Origin: JAXLYX01 sp046351215
GTDB lineage: Bacteria > Myxococcota_A > Polyangia > Polyangiales > Houyiibacteriaceae
NCBI GenBank assembly: GCA_046351215.1
Contig: JAXLYX010000032.1
Span: 1 to 38,502, forward strand
Length of the DNA stretch: 38,502 bases
Direction: 5' to 3'
In this document: piece after piece, positions 6,826-15,133 of the stretch
Numbering within the stretch: position 1 is the stretch's first letter
How the letters are laid out: the number at the start of each line of letters is the position of its first letter
Position numbers and translations under genes: made by a program
The notes under the pieces: generated by a model
The model's input: the letters and a program-made list of their open reading frames with translations, nothing else
What the model was told of the DNA's origin: nothing
Database searches by the model: none

Positions 6826-9800
6826 GTGGAGAGAGGGCCGGACGAGGGGTTCTTCCTGCGCGCGCTCGAGGCCGCGGGCGTCGGCGCGTGGGAGTGGGAG
6901 GTCGCGGAGGACCGGGTCCGCTGGTCGTCCACCTCGGTGCCCTTCTACGGCCGCCCGGCGTCCGAGCTCCCGGAGACCTTCGCCGCGTACCGCGAGTTCC
7001 TGCATCCGGACGATCGCGAAGCGGTCTGGGCTCGCATCGTGGACATCCTCCGAGGCCCCTCGAGCGAGTTCGCGGTCGAGCATCGGGTCCTCTGGCCCGA
7101 CGGGACCGTGCGCTGGCTCGAGGCACGGGGGACGGTCGGCCGCGACGGGACCGGTCGCGCCACACGGGTCTCCGGCGTCGTGGCCGACGTCACGGACCGG
7201 GTCGAGACCCGGGCGCAGGTCGAGCGGGCGAATCGGGCGCTGCGCACACGGTCCGAGTGCAACCGCATCCTCGTCGACGCGAAGAGCGAGGACACGCTGC
7301 TCGGGGAGGTCTGCGGCGCGATCGTGCGTCACGGCTATCGCATGGCCTGGATCGGCTTCGGCGAGTCGGATGCGGAGAGCACGGTGCGCGTCGTCGCCCA
7401 CGCCGGCTTCGACGAGGGCTACCTCGAGCACGCCCGCATCGCCTGGCACGCGGGCGACGTCCGGGGCCAAGGCCCGACGGGCACCGCGATCCGGCAGGGG
7501 AGCATCGAGTCCTGCCGCGACTTCCTCACCGATCCGCGCGTCGGGCCCTGGCGCGAGGATGCGATCCGCCGTGGCTACCGCTCGTCGATCGTGATCCCGT
7601 TCCGCGTCGAGACCGACGGGCATTGGGCGCTCACGGTCTATGCCTCCGAGCCGGGCGCCTTCGACGCCGACGAGAGAGCGCTCCTCGCGGACCTCGCGGC
7701 CGACGTGGGCTACGGGCTCGCCTCGCTCCGGAACCGGGCCGAGCGCTTGCGGGCCGTCCAATCGCTCCAAGCCAGCGAGGCGCTCCTCCGTCAGTTCATC
7801 GAGCACACCCCCGCGGCCGTGGCGATGTTCGACCGCGAGATGCGCTTCCTGCGCTTCAGCCGGCATTGGGTCGTGGACTTCCACCTCGAGGACGAATCCC
7901 TCGCGGGACGGAGCCTGTACGAGGTCCTGCCCGACATCCCCGAGCGCTGGAAAGCCATGCACCGGAGGGCGCTCGAGGGCTGGGTGCAGGGCGTCGACGA
8001 GGACCGCCTCGTCCGCGGCGACGGGGCGACGGAGTACCTCCAATGGGAGGCCCGTCCGTGGTTCGAGGCCGACGAGTCGATCGGGGGGATCATCGTCCTC
8101 GCGGACTTCGTGACGGGGAAGAAGCTCGCCGAGCGGGAGCTCGAGCTGCAGCGCCGCCGTGCGAGCGCCGTCATCGACTCGGCGATGGACGGGATCATCA
8201 CCCTCGATCCCTCGCACCGCATCGTGGTCTTCAACCGTGCGGCCGAGGCGATCTTCCGCTGCACCCAGGCCGAGGTGCTCGGCCAGACCATCGATCGCTT
8301 CATCCCCGAGAGGTTCCGCTCGGGCCACGGTGAGCACATCCGTGAGTTCTCCGAGTCGGGGCAGACGGCGCGTGGGCTCGGGCGCTTCGGCGCGGTCACG
8401 GGCCTTCGCTCCGACGGGACCGAGTTCCCCATGGAGGCGTCGATCTCGTATTTCGACGTCGACGACCAGCGCCTGCTCACCGTGACCTGCCGCGACGTGA
8501 GCGAGAGGGCGCGCGCCGAGAAGGCCCTGCGCGAGGCCGACGAGCGCTTCCGCGACCTCACGGACAACATCCGGGAGGTCGTGTGGATCCGCGATCTCCG
8601 CGACCTCTCGGACATCTGGGTCAACCCCGCCTTCGAGGAGATCTGGGGACGAAGCCGCGAGAGCCTGATCGCGGATCCCGACAGCTGGTGGGACGGCGTG
8701 CATCCCGAGGATCGCGAGCGCCTCGGCATGAAGCACACGTCGCGGCGCGGCCTCGTCGACACGGACGAGGAGTACCGGATCGTGCGGCCGGACGGGACCG
8801 TCCGCTGGGTCCATTCGCGCGTCTTCCCGGTGAAGGACGACAAGGGGAACGTCTTCCGCGTCGCCGGCGTCGTCGAGGACATCACGGAGCGTCGCCGCGT
8901 CGAGGAGCAGCTGCGCCAATCGCAGAAGATGGAGGCGGTCGGTCAGCTCGCCGGGGGCGTGGCGCACGACTTCAACAACATCCTCGCGGCCATCCTCATG
9001 CAGGCGCAGATCGGCATGCGGCGCCGCAACGACCCGGCCACGGTCGACACGATGCTGAAGGAGATCGAGCGCTCGGCCGAGCGGGGCGCGGAGCTCACGA
9101 AGCAGCTCCTCCAGTTCAGCCGCCAGCAGATCCTCCACCTCCGCAACGTGGAGATCGGCGAGGTCGTGCGGGGCTTCGCACCGCTCCTCTCGCGCGTGCT
9201 CCCGGAGCACGTGCACCTCGAGCTCCGCCTCGATCGGCAGCCGCGGCACGTCCGCGCGGACGTCGGCATGCTCGAGCAGGTGCTCATGAACCTCGCGCTG
9301 AACGCGCGCGACGCGATGCCGCGCGGGGGCCAGCTCGTGCTCTCGACGGGCGAAGCCGCGCTCGCGGAAGGCGACGCCCGGGTGACGGCGGAGCTGCCGC
9401 CCGGGAAGTACGTCTCCCTGCAGGTCGCGGACGACGGGACCGGAATCCCGGCGGACGTCCTCCCCCACATCTTCGAGCCCTTCTTCACCACCAAGCAGGC
9501 GGGGCGCGGCACGGGCCTCGGCCTCGCGACCGTCTTCGGCATCGTCCAGCAGCATCGCGGCGGCATCCTCGTGACCAGCGACGAGGGCAAGGGAAGTCGC
9601 TTCGAGGTGCTGCTCCCGGCCCAGGAGCTCGTCGGCGCCCAGCGTCCCGCCGAGACCAATCCGAGCGGGGCGCGCGGTGGGCACGAGACGCTGCTGCTCG
9701 CCGAGGACGACGACGTGCTCCGTCGACTCTGGGTGACGGCCCTCGAGGACGCGGGCTACGAGGTGATCGAGGCCGAGAACGGCGTCGAGGCCTGGAAGCT

Positions 9801-10071
9801 CTTCGAGGCCCGGACGAAGCGCATCGACCTCCTCGTGACCGACATCGTGATGCCTCGAGGGGTCTCCGGTCGCGACCTCGCCGTGATGATCCAGCAGGCG
9901 GATCCGAACGTGAGGGTGGTCTTCCTCAGCGGCTACAGCCCCGACCTCGCGGGACGCGATCTCCGGCTCGGCCCGCGTCAGGGCTTCCTCGCGAAGCCGT
10001 TCTCGATGCACCAGCTGCTCGACGAGGTGCGCGCCTGCCTCGACGAAGGAAAGGGCGCGCCGGACGCATGA
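6826..10071 (+). CDS. Soluble hybrid histidine kinase, PAS-GAF-PAS-PAS-PAS-HisKA-HATPase-REC
   Basis: A 1081-residue cytoplasmic sensor kinase without membrane segments. Order: PAS (about 6-125), GAF (145-310), three further PAS domains (about 320-430, 445-565 and 573-700), HisKA with phospho-acceptor His714 in VAHDFNN, HATPase with N box NLALNARDA and G boxes DDGTGIP and GTGLGLA, and a C-terminal receiver with Asp1006 in LLVTDIVMP and Lys in AKPF. It would sense intracellular ligands, redox or light through its PAS and GAF domains and pass phosphate to its own receiver, and then perhaps to a separate phosphotransfer protein, which is not encoded here. GTG 6826 has GGAG 5 bases before it; an in-frame GTG at 6799 has no such site and would add nine residues. 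The stop overlaps the next start (ATGA), implying translational coupling. Confidence 0.93.
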   Translation: MERGPDEGFFLRALEAAGVGAWEWEVAEDRVRWSSTSVPFYGRPASELPETFAAYREFLHPDDREAVWARIVDILRGPSSEFAVEHRVLWPDGTVRWLEARGTVGRDGTGRATRVSGVVADVTDRVETRAQVERANRALRTRSECNRILVDAKSEDTLLGEVCGAIVRHGYRMAWIGFGESDAESTVRVVAHAGFDEGYLEHARIAWHAGDVRGQGPTGTAIRQGSIESCRDFLTDPRVGPWREDAIRRGYRSSIVIPFRVETDGHWALTVYASEPGAFDADERALLADLAADVGYGLASLRNRAERLRAVQSLQASEALLRQFIEHTPAAVAMFDREMRFLRFSRHWVVDFHLEDESLAGRSLYEVLPDIPERWKAMHRRALEGWVQGVDEDRLVRGDGATEYLQWEARPWFEADESIGGIIVLADFVTGKKLAERELELQRRRASAVIDSAMDGIITLDPSHRIVVFNRAAEAIFRCTQAEVLGQTIDRFIPERFRSGHGEHIREFSESGQTARGLGRFGAVTGLRSDGTEFPMEASISYFDVDDQRLLTVTCRDVSERARAEKALREADERFRDLTDNIREVVWIRDLRDLSDIWVNPAFEEIWGRSRESLIADPDSWWDGVHPEDRERLGMKHTSRRGLVDTDEEYRIVRPDGTVRWVHSRVFPVKDDKGNVFRVAGVVEDITERRRVEEQLRQSQKMEAVGQLAGGVAHDFNNILAAILMQAQIGMRRRNDPATVDTMLKEIERSAERGAELTKQLLQFSRQQILHLRNVEIGEVVRGFAPLLSRVLPEHVHLELRLDRQPRHVRADVGMLEQVLMNLALNARDAMPRGGQLVLSTGEAALAEGDARVTAELPPGKYVSLQVADDGTGIPADVLPHIFEPFFTTKQAGRGTGLGLATVFGIVQQHRGGILVTSDEGKGSRFEVLLPAQELVGAQRPAETNPSGARGGHETLLLAEDDDVLRRLWVTALEDAGYEVIEAENGVEAWKLFEARTKRIDLLVTDIVMPRGVSGRDLAVMIQQADPNVRVVFLSGYSPDLAGRDLRLGPRQGFLAKPFSMHQLLDEVRACLDEGKGAPDA

Positions 10072-11810
10072 CCCAGCCGACCATCGGAAACGCGAGCCTC
10101 GTCTTCGTCGCGGAGGACCTCGCGACCTCGCTCGCCGACCTCGTGAAGCGCCTTCCGCCCGCGCAGTCCGCCGAAGCGGGGCCGAAGTCGAAGGTCGAGG
10201 TCGCCGTGCCCGCGGCGCGCGAGAGCCTGGCGCTCGAGCCGATGCGGACCGTCGCGATGCGCGAGATCCTCGAGGTCGCCGACCAGGGCGAGGTCCGCGT
10301 CTTCCTGCCGCTCAATCCGCAGCGGATCGCGTTCGGTCCGATCGCCGTCGAGATCGTCGCGGGGACCGAGGTCGTCGTCGACCTCGTCGTCCGGCCCGGC
10401 GGCCTCATCGCCCGCGACCGCGAGAGCACCCGGGTCGACCTCGTGCCGCCGATCCGCCTTCCGCTCGGGACCTCCCTGAAGGGAGCCTACCTGGAGCCGG
10501 ACGGCACGCTGAAGGTCGACATCACGAACTTCCCCGACCTCAACCTCTCGCGGCTCGCGCTCCGGGGCCTGCGCATCCCGGCGACGCTCGACGAGGTCCT
10601 CTCGATGGTCTTCGATCGCGAGGCGAAGGGCGAGCCGAAGGAGACCTCGGACGAGAAGAAGCCGGGGCCGGTCGACTTCGCGGCGCTGCGCGTGGAGGCG
10701 CGGCGCGTCCGCGCACGCCGACGTCGCGTCGAGGTCGGGGCGCAGAGCTTCCTCCTCCTCGGGCCGGGCACGCTGCTCGACATCGACTACGGGCCCGGCG
10801 AGCTCGGCATCCGGGGGAGGGTCGAGGTCCTCGACTCGCTCGTGATGGGCAAGGGCTTCGCCTTCGAGCGCATCGCCGGCACGGCCGAGGTCGCGTGGAC
10901 GCTCGCGCTCGGCGAATCGCAGGCGACGCGGCTCACCGTCGACAAGGGCCACCTGAGCCTCGGCGGAGGGCGGGTCGAGCTCGACGACGGGACGCACGTC
11001 GCGCTCGGGCTCGTCGACCTCGAGGGCGTGCGGGTCTCGATCGATCGGACGAAGGAGGGGGCACTCGACTGGTGGGTCGAGTCCGAGCAGGCGAAGGGCA
11101 AGCTCGAGGGGGGCCTCGTGCGGGGGAGCCTCTCGGTGAACGAGTCGACGGCGAAGGTGGCCGTCGAGATCGAGCCCGTCGCCGTGGCCGGCTCGCTGCG
11201 CGTCGGGACGAAGGCGCTCTCGATCGCCGCGAAGATCTCGGAAGGGCGCATCCGCACGCGCGCGGTCACGCTCGACCTCGGCCTCGGCGAGCTCGGGGTC
11301 GAGGAGCTCGTGGCCGGGGTGCGCGGCGAGCTCCGCCTCGATCGCGAATCGGGCCTCGCCTTCGAGGGCGAGCTCGAGGCGACGGGCGCCGTGGCGAGCG
11401 GGACGTTCGGCGCCGGCCTGCTCACGATGAAGCTCGCGCCGGGCACCACGGCGGCGCTCCGGATCGTGCGGCTCTCGGGCGACGCGAAGGCGCTGCGCAC
11501 GCTCGAGGGCAGCGGCTCCCTCTCGTTGGTGCTCCAAGGAGGCTCGTTCCCGGTGGGCGAGGGAGGCTCGCTCCGCTTCGTCGAGGGGGCGACCGGCCGC
11601 GTGACCCTCGAGACGTTCGCGCTCGCGCGTTCGCAGGCGTGGCCGAGCGTTCGAGCCTCGCTCTCGCTCGCGGCCGCCACGCAGCCGACGGTCCTCGATC
11701 CGCTCCTCGTGCTCCCGGGCGCGAGGGCGACGGTCGAGGTGCCCGAGCTCGTGCTCGACGGGAGCGGCAAGCTCCGGATCCCCCGGGTCGCGCTCGAGCT
11801 GCGGACCTGA
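10068..11810 (+). CDS. Unknown beta-rich protein coupled to a hybrid kinase
   Basis: A 580-residue protein I do not recognise. There is no signal peptide or membrane segment. The sequence alternates hydrophobic and charged residues almost throughout, with many short strands separated by Gly/Asp turns, as in beta-solenoid or AsmA/TamB-like repeat proteins, although no TamB hallmark is visible. A mixed-charge stretch at about 178-200 is followed by an Arg-rich segment at about 206-223 (VEARRVRARRRRVEV). Its ATG overlaps the kinase stop by four bases, so it is very likely made together with that kinase and may be its partner or target. Codon use is like the neighbours. Real coding: the frame is open throughout and follows the local GC-at-third-position bias. 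Confidence 0.75.
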   Translation: MTQPTIGNASLVFVAEDLATSLADLVKRLPPAQSAEAGPKSKVEVAVPAARESLALEPMRTVAMREILEVADQGEVRVFLPLNPQRIAFGPIAVEIVAGTEVVVDLVVRPGGLIARDRESTRVDLVPPIRLPLGTSLKGAYLEPDGTLKVDITNFPDLNLSRLALRGLRIPATLDEVLSMVFDREAKGEPKETSDEKKPGPVDFAALRVEARRVRARRRRVEVGAQSFLLLGPGTLLDIDYGPGELGIRGRVEVLDSLVMGKGFAFERIAGTAEVAWTLALGESQATRLTVDKGHLSLGGGRVELDDGTHVALGLVDLEGVRVSIDRTKEGALDWWVESEQAKGKLEGGLVRGSLSVNESTAKVAVEIEPVAVAGSLRVGTKALSIAAKISEGRIRTRAVTLDLGLGELGVEELVAGVRGELRLDRESGLAFEGELEATGAVASGTFGAGLLTMKLAPGTTAALRIVRLSGDAKALRTLEGSGSLSLVLQGGSFPVGEGGSLRFVEGATGRVTLETFALARSQAWPSVRASLSLAAATQPTVLDPLLVLPGARATVEVPELVLDGSGKLRIPRVALELRT

Positions 11811-11844
11811 GGGACCCGGGTTCCCCCTCCCTCCGAGGGGTGCG

Positions 11845-11850
11845 TATACT
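11845..11850 (+). promoter_or_regulatory. Possible -10 element of the second hybrid kinase
   Basis: TATACT matches five of six consensus -10 bases in an otherwise GC-rich spacer, 19 bases before the ATG at 11869. No good -35 is seen (TTCCCC, 18 bases upstream). Confidence 0.3.
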
Positions 11851-11868
11851 CCGTCCGGGGGGAGCACC

Positions 11869-13599
11869 ATGGGGAATCCGGCCGACGTGCAGGCCGCGCT
11901 TGAACCGCTGGCGACGGCGCGAGAGCAGCTCGAACGAGCGCTCTCCGCGGGCCGTGCCGGGGCGGATCCGATCGACGCGATCGAGCGGGCGCTCGTCGCC
12001 CTCGGCGAGGTGGAGCGCGAGCATCGGGCGCTCGAGCTCGATCGCGACGAGGGCGAGCGGGCCGAGCGCGAGCTGCGCGAGACGCGCGAGCACCTCGCGT
12101 CCATGGTCTCGGCGATGCCCATCATCCTCTGGGCCGTGGACGGGCACGGACGCATCACGCTGAGCGAAGGCCAGGGGCTCGCGGCGCTCGGGTTCGTGCC
12201 AGGGCAGCTGGTCGGCCAATCGGTCTTCGACGTCTACGCGCACGCGCCCGACGCGCTCGACGGGATCCGCCGGGCGCTCGCGGGAGAGCCGCACGTCATC
12301 GCGCTCGATCTCGGGGGCCGCACCTGGTCGACGAAGTATTTCCCACGGACGGACGCGCGCGGGGACATCGTCGGGTTCACCGCGCTCACGCAGGACGTGA
12401 CGGAGGCGCGGCGGCAGAAGCTCGAAGCCGAGGCGCTCGAGCAGCAGCTGCGGCACGCGCAGCGCGTCGAGAGCCTCGGGGTGCTCGCGGGCGGCATCGC
12501 GCACGACTTCAACAACCTCCTCGCCGTGATCCTCGGAAGCCTCCAGCTCGCGCAGCGAGGCTCGGAGCTGAGCTCGAAGACGCGCTCGAAGCTCGACGCC
12601 GCCGAGCGGGCGGCCGTGCGCGCGGCCGAGCTCACGCATCAGCTCCTCGTGTACGCGGGAAGGAGCGCGGTCACGATCTCGCCCGTGGACGTCGACACGC
12701 TCGTCGGGGAGATGGCGGGCCTGCTCGGCACGGTCGTGTCGAGGAACGCGAGCCTCGATCTCGACCTGCACGGCGACCTCCCGCCCGTCGAAGCCGACGC
12801 CTCGCAGCTGCGGCAGGTCGTGATGAACCTCATCACCAACGCGTCCGACGCGCTCCACGGGGCGTCCGGGCGGATCCTCCTGCGCACCGGGCTCGTCGAC
12901 GACGGGACCTGCGAGGAGCCGTCGCGACCCGAGGGGAGGCCGCCGCGCCGCATCTACCTCGAGGTCGAGGACACGGGCTCGGGGATCGACGAGGCGACGC
13001 GCGAGCGCATGTTCGATCCCTTCTTCACGACCAAGAGCCAGGGCCGCGGGCTCGGGCTCGCGTCGGTGCAGGGGATCGTGCTCGCGCACGGCGGCAAGCT
13101 CGAGGTCCGGAGCGTGGTCGGCCAGGGAACGACGTTCCGCCTGCAGCTCCCGTGCAGCGCGCGTGCCGCGGGGGGCGCCTCGCCGACGGTGCGGCCGCCG
13201 CCCGATGCGGAATGGAAGCGGGGCTCGGGTCGGGTGCTGGTCGTCGACGACGAGGACGAGGTGCGTCGCCTCGTGCGCGACATCCTCGTCGAGGCGGGCT
13301 ACGAGGTGGTCGAGGCGTCGTGCGGCAGCGACGCCATGGCGCTCGACGAGGCCGGTGCCTCGCCCTTCGCCGCGGCCGTGCTCGACGTCGTCATGCCCGG
13401 CATGGGCGGGCGGGAGCTCGCCTCGAGGCTCCGCGCGCGCAGCCCGGCCCTGCCCATCGTCCTCGTGAGCGGCTACGACCAGGGCGACGCCGGCCCGGCC
13501 GGCTCGACCGATGGTGCCTCGCAGTTCGTGGCGAAGCCCTTCTCGGGCGCGACGCTCCTCGAGGCGCTGGCGCTGGCCCAGGCGGTCCCCGAGGCCTGA
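11869..13599 (+). CDS. Soluble hybrid histidine kinase, PAS-HisKA-HATPase-REC
   Basis: A 576-residue cytoplasmic kinase. Residues 1-75 are helical and charged; a PAS domain follows (about 80-180), then HisKA with His212 in IAHDFNN, HATPase with N box NLITNASDA and G boxes DTGSGID and GRGLGLA, a Pro/Gly linker (about 430-450), and a receiver (455-570) with Asp506 in AVLDVVMPG and Lys in AKPF. Architecture and HDFNN box are those of the first hybrid kinase, so the two are probably paralogues with different sensor halves. GGGGGGAG lies just before the ATG. The unknown beta-rich gene ends 58 bases upstream, so this gene may have its own promoter. Confidence 0.93.
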   Translation: MGNPADVQAALEPLATAREQLERALSAGRAGADPIDAIERALVALGEVEREHRALELDRDEGERAERELRETREHLASMVSAMPIILWAVDGHGRITLSEGQGLAALGFVPGQLVGQSVFDVYAHAPDALDGIRRALAGEPHVIALDLGGRTWSTKYFPRTDARGDIVGFTALTQDVTEARRQKLEAEALEQQLRHAQRVESLGVLAGGIAHDFNNLLAVILGSLQLAQRGSELSSKTRSKLDAAERAAVRAAELTHQLLVYAGRSAVTISPVDVDTLVGEMAGLLGTVVSRNASLDLDLHGDLPPVEADASQLRQVVMNLITNASDALHGASGRILLRTGLVDDGTCEEPSRPEGRPPRRIYLEVEDTGSGIDEATRERMFDPFFTTKSQGRGLGLASVQGIVLAHGGKLEVRSVVGQGTTFRLQLPCSARAAGGASPTVRPPPDAEWKRGSGRVLVVDDEDEVRRLVRDILVEAGYEVVEASCGSDAMALDEAGASPFAAAVLDVVMPGMGGRELASRLRARSPALPIVLVSGYDQGDAGPAGSTDGASQFVAKPFSGATLLEALALAQAVPEA

Positions 13600-13709
13600 C
13601 GCGGGGCGTGCCGGCTCGCGACGTTGCAAGCCGATTGCGCGCGGAGGCCGCCCTCTGCGAATCTCGGACCCGGTTCGTGCGTCGAAGCGGCATGGCGTGG
13701 GGGTTCTCG

Positions 13710-15077
13710 ATGATTCGCAGGGTTCGCTCGGTCTTCCTCCTGGCGGCGATCGCGGCGCTTTGCGGCTGCGGCATGAGCGCGCAGCTCCGGCGCCACACCG
13801 ACGACGCCGAGGCCCAGCACTACGGCGACCTGCGGAGCCCCGGCGCGGCCGCGGGGCATTTCGCGATCCCCCCGGGGCTCGCCTGGAACGCGGCGCTCGC
13901 GGCGCTCCGCCGGAGGCCGGGGGTCGAGAGCGCGGATCCCGCGAGCTGGACGATCCGCGTCCATCCCCGCTTCGAATCCACGGTGTCCGAAGACGGCCGC
14001 CTCGCCACGCAGACGGCGACGGCGGCCTCGATCGGGATGACGATGCCTGCCCCCGGGACCTACGCGTTCGTCGCGAGCTTCGCGTCGGAGGCGCGGACCC
14101 GCGCCGTCTGCAGTCCGCCGAGCGCGTGGCAGTCGGTGGCGGCGCAGACGATTCCCGGCCTCGAGGAGGCGGCCGCCGGCGCGATCCGTCAGCGCCTCGA
14201 GCGCTTCACGTGGCCCGAGGTCGCGTTCCGGCCCGGGGAGGGCTTCGAGGCCGAGCTCGCGACGGCCCTCGCGCCGTACACGATCGCGTCGTCCGAGAAC
14301 GACACGTGGACGACGGCCTGGCGCGAGACGGTCTACCACGGGCATCGCGTCACCATCCGGACCCGCTCCCGCCTCTCGATCCACCGTCTCGTCGCCGTCG
14401 ACGGGACGAGCCGCTTCGAGGTGGGCGCGGAGCTCCAGCACCAGGGCGATCGCGAGAAGGAGACGAGCGCCTGGACGATGGCCGATGCCTCCCACGTGGG
14501 CGCCCACGGCTGGGCCGCGCTCGAGCGCTCCGCGGGCCCGATCGACACGACCCTGCCGGAGGAGCAGCCCGAGGAGATCCTGACGAACGCCACGGTCGCT
14601 CCGGAGCTCGAGGCCCCCACCGATCCCGGTCGCGGCACGTACGAGTTCGTCTTCTCGCTGCAGCAACGACTCTTCCGACCGAACCGGATGGTCACGCTCG
14701 ACCTCGAGTACGCCCAGGGCGCCGCGAACGGGACGACGTCCTGGGAGCCGTGGCTCGAGCTGCCCTCGGTGCCCGACGCCGGACCGGCGGTCTGGGCGCC
14801 GGTGCGCCAGGCGCTCCAGGGGCAGCCCTTCGTGCTGCAGTGGAAGGCCTTCGACAAGGACGCGCCGAGCGACGCTCCGATCGCGACGGGCACGATCGAC
14901 CTCTACGACGTGGTGCGGACGTGCGGCGAGGTCGCGTCGGGCACCCCGAGCGGCGCCGAGCTCCGGGTCCGGGCCGTGCGCCCGTCGGTGCAGGCGCCCG
15001 GTCCGAACGCGCCGGTTCCCGACGTGCAGGGCACGACCGGGGCGAACCCGCCCCCGCCGCGCGTCTACGCGAACTGA
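13710..15077 (+). CDS. Lipoprotein of unknown function
   Basis: A 455-residue protein with a short signal (MIRRVRSVFLLAAIAALCGCG): Arg-rich start, hydrophobic core and lipobox LCGC (Cys20). I do not recognise the family. Notable are Trp-rich strands in the middle (SENDTWTTAWRETVYHGHR) and a C-terminal low-complexity Pro/Gly/Ala tail (from about 425). The whole reads as a mixed alpha/beta envelope protein. ATG 13710 has GGGGG 6 bases upstream; an in-frame ATG at 13692 would add six residues and weaken the signal peptide. It lies between a hybrid kinase and the DUF4139 pair on the same strand (56 bases to the next gene), so it may share a transcript with them. Confidence 0.78.
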   Translation: MIRRVRSVFLLAAIAALCGCGMSAQLRRHTDDAEAQHYGDLRSPGAAAGHFAIPPGLAWNAALAALRRRPGVESADPASWTIRVHPRFESTVSEDGRLATQTATAASIGMTMPAPGTYAFVASFASEARTRAVCSPPSAWQSVAAQTIPGLEEAAAGAIRQRLERFTWPEVAFRPGEGFEAELATALAPYTIASSENDTWTTAWRETVYHGHRVTIRTRSRLSIHRLVAVDGTSRFEVGAELQHQGDREKETSAWTMADASHVGAHGWAALERSAGPIDTTLPEEQPEEILTNATVAPELEAPTDPGRGTYEFVFSLQQRLFRPNRMVTLDLEYAQGAANGTTSWEPWLELPSVPDAGPAVWAPVRQALQGQPFVLQWKAFDKDAPSDAPIATGTIDLYDVVRTCGEVASGTPSGAELRVRAVRPSVQAPGPNAPVPDVQGTTGANPPPPRVYAN

Positions 15078-15133
15078 GCGGCGGCGGGAGCCCCGCGCTC
15101 CTCCGCCGGCCGACCTCGCGTACCATCGCTGCC

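Noticed and set aside
6034..10011. A 1325-codon open frame antisense to the EXPERA-like and hybrid kinase genes
   Set aside because: Low-complexity Asp/His/Arg/Val composition, no domain and no ribosome-binding site; it spans two real genes.
11809..11829. GAGGG/CCCTC stem after the beta-rich protein as a terminator
   Set aside because: Only 5 base pairs in a very GC-rich spacer and no U tract; not distinguishable from chance.
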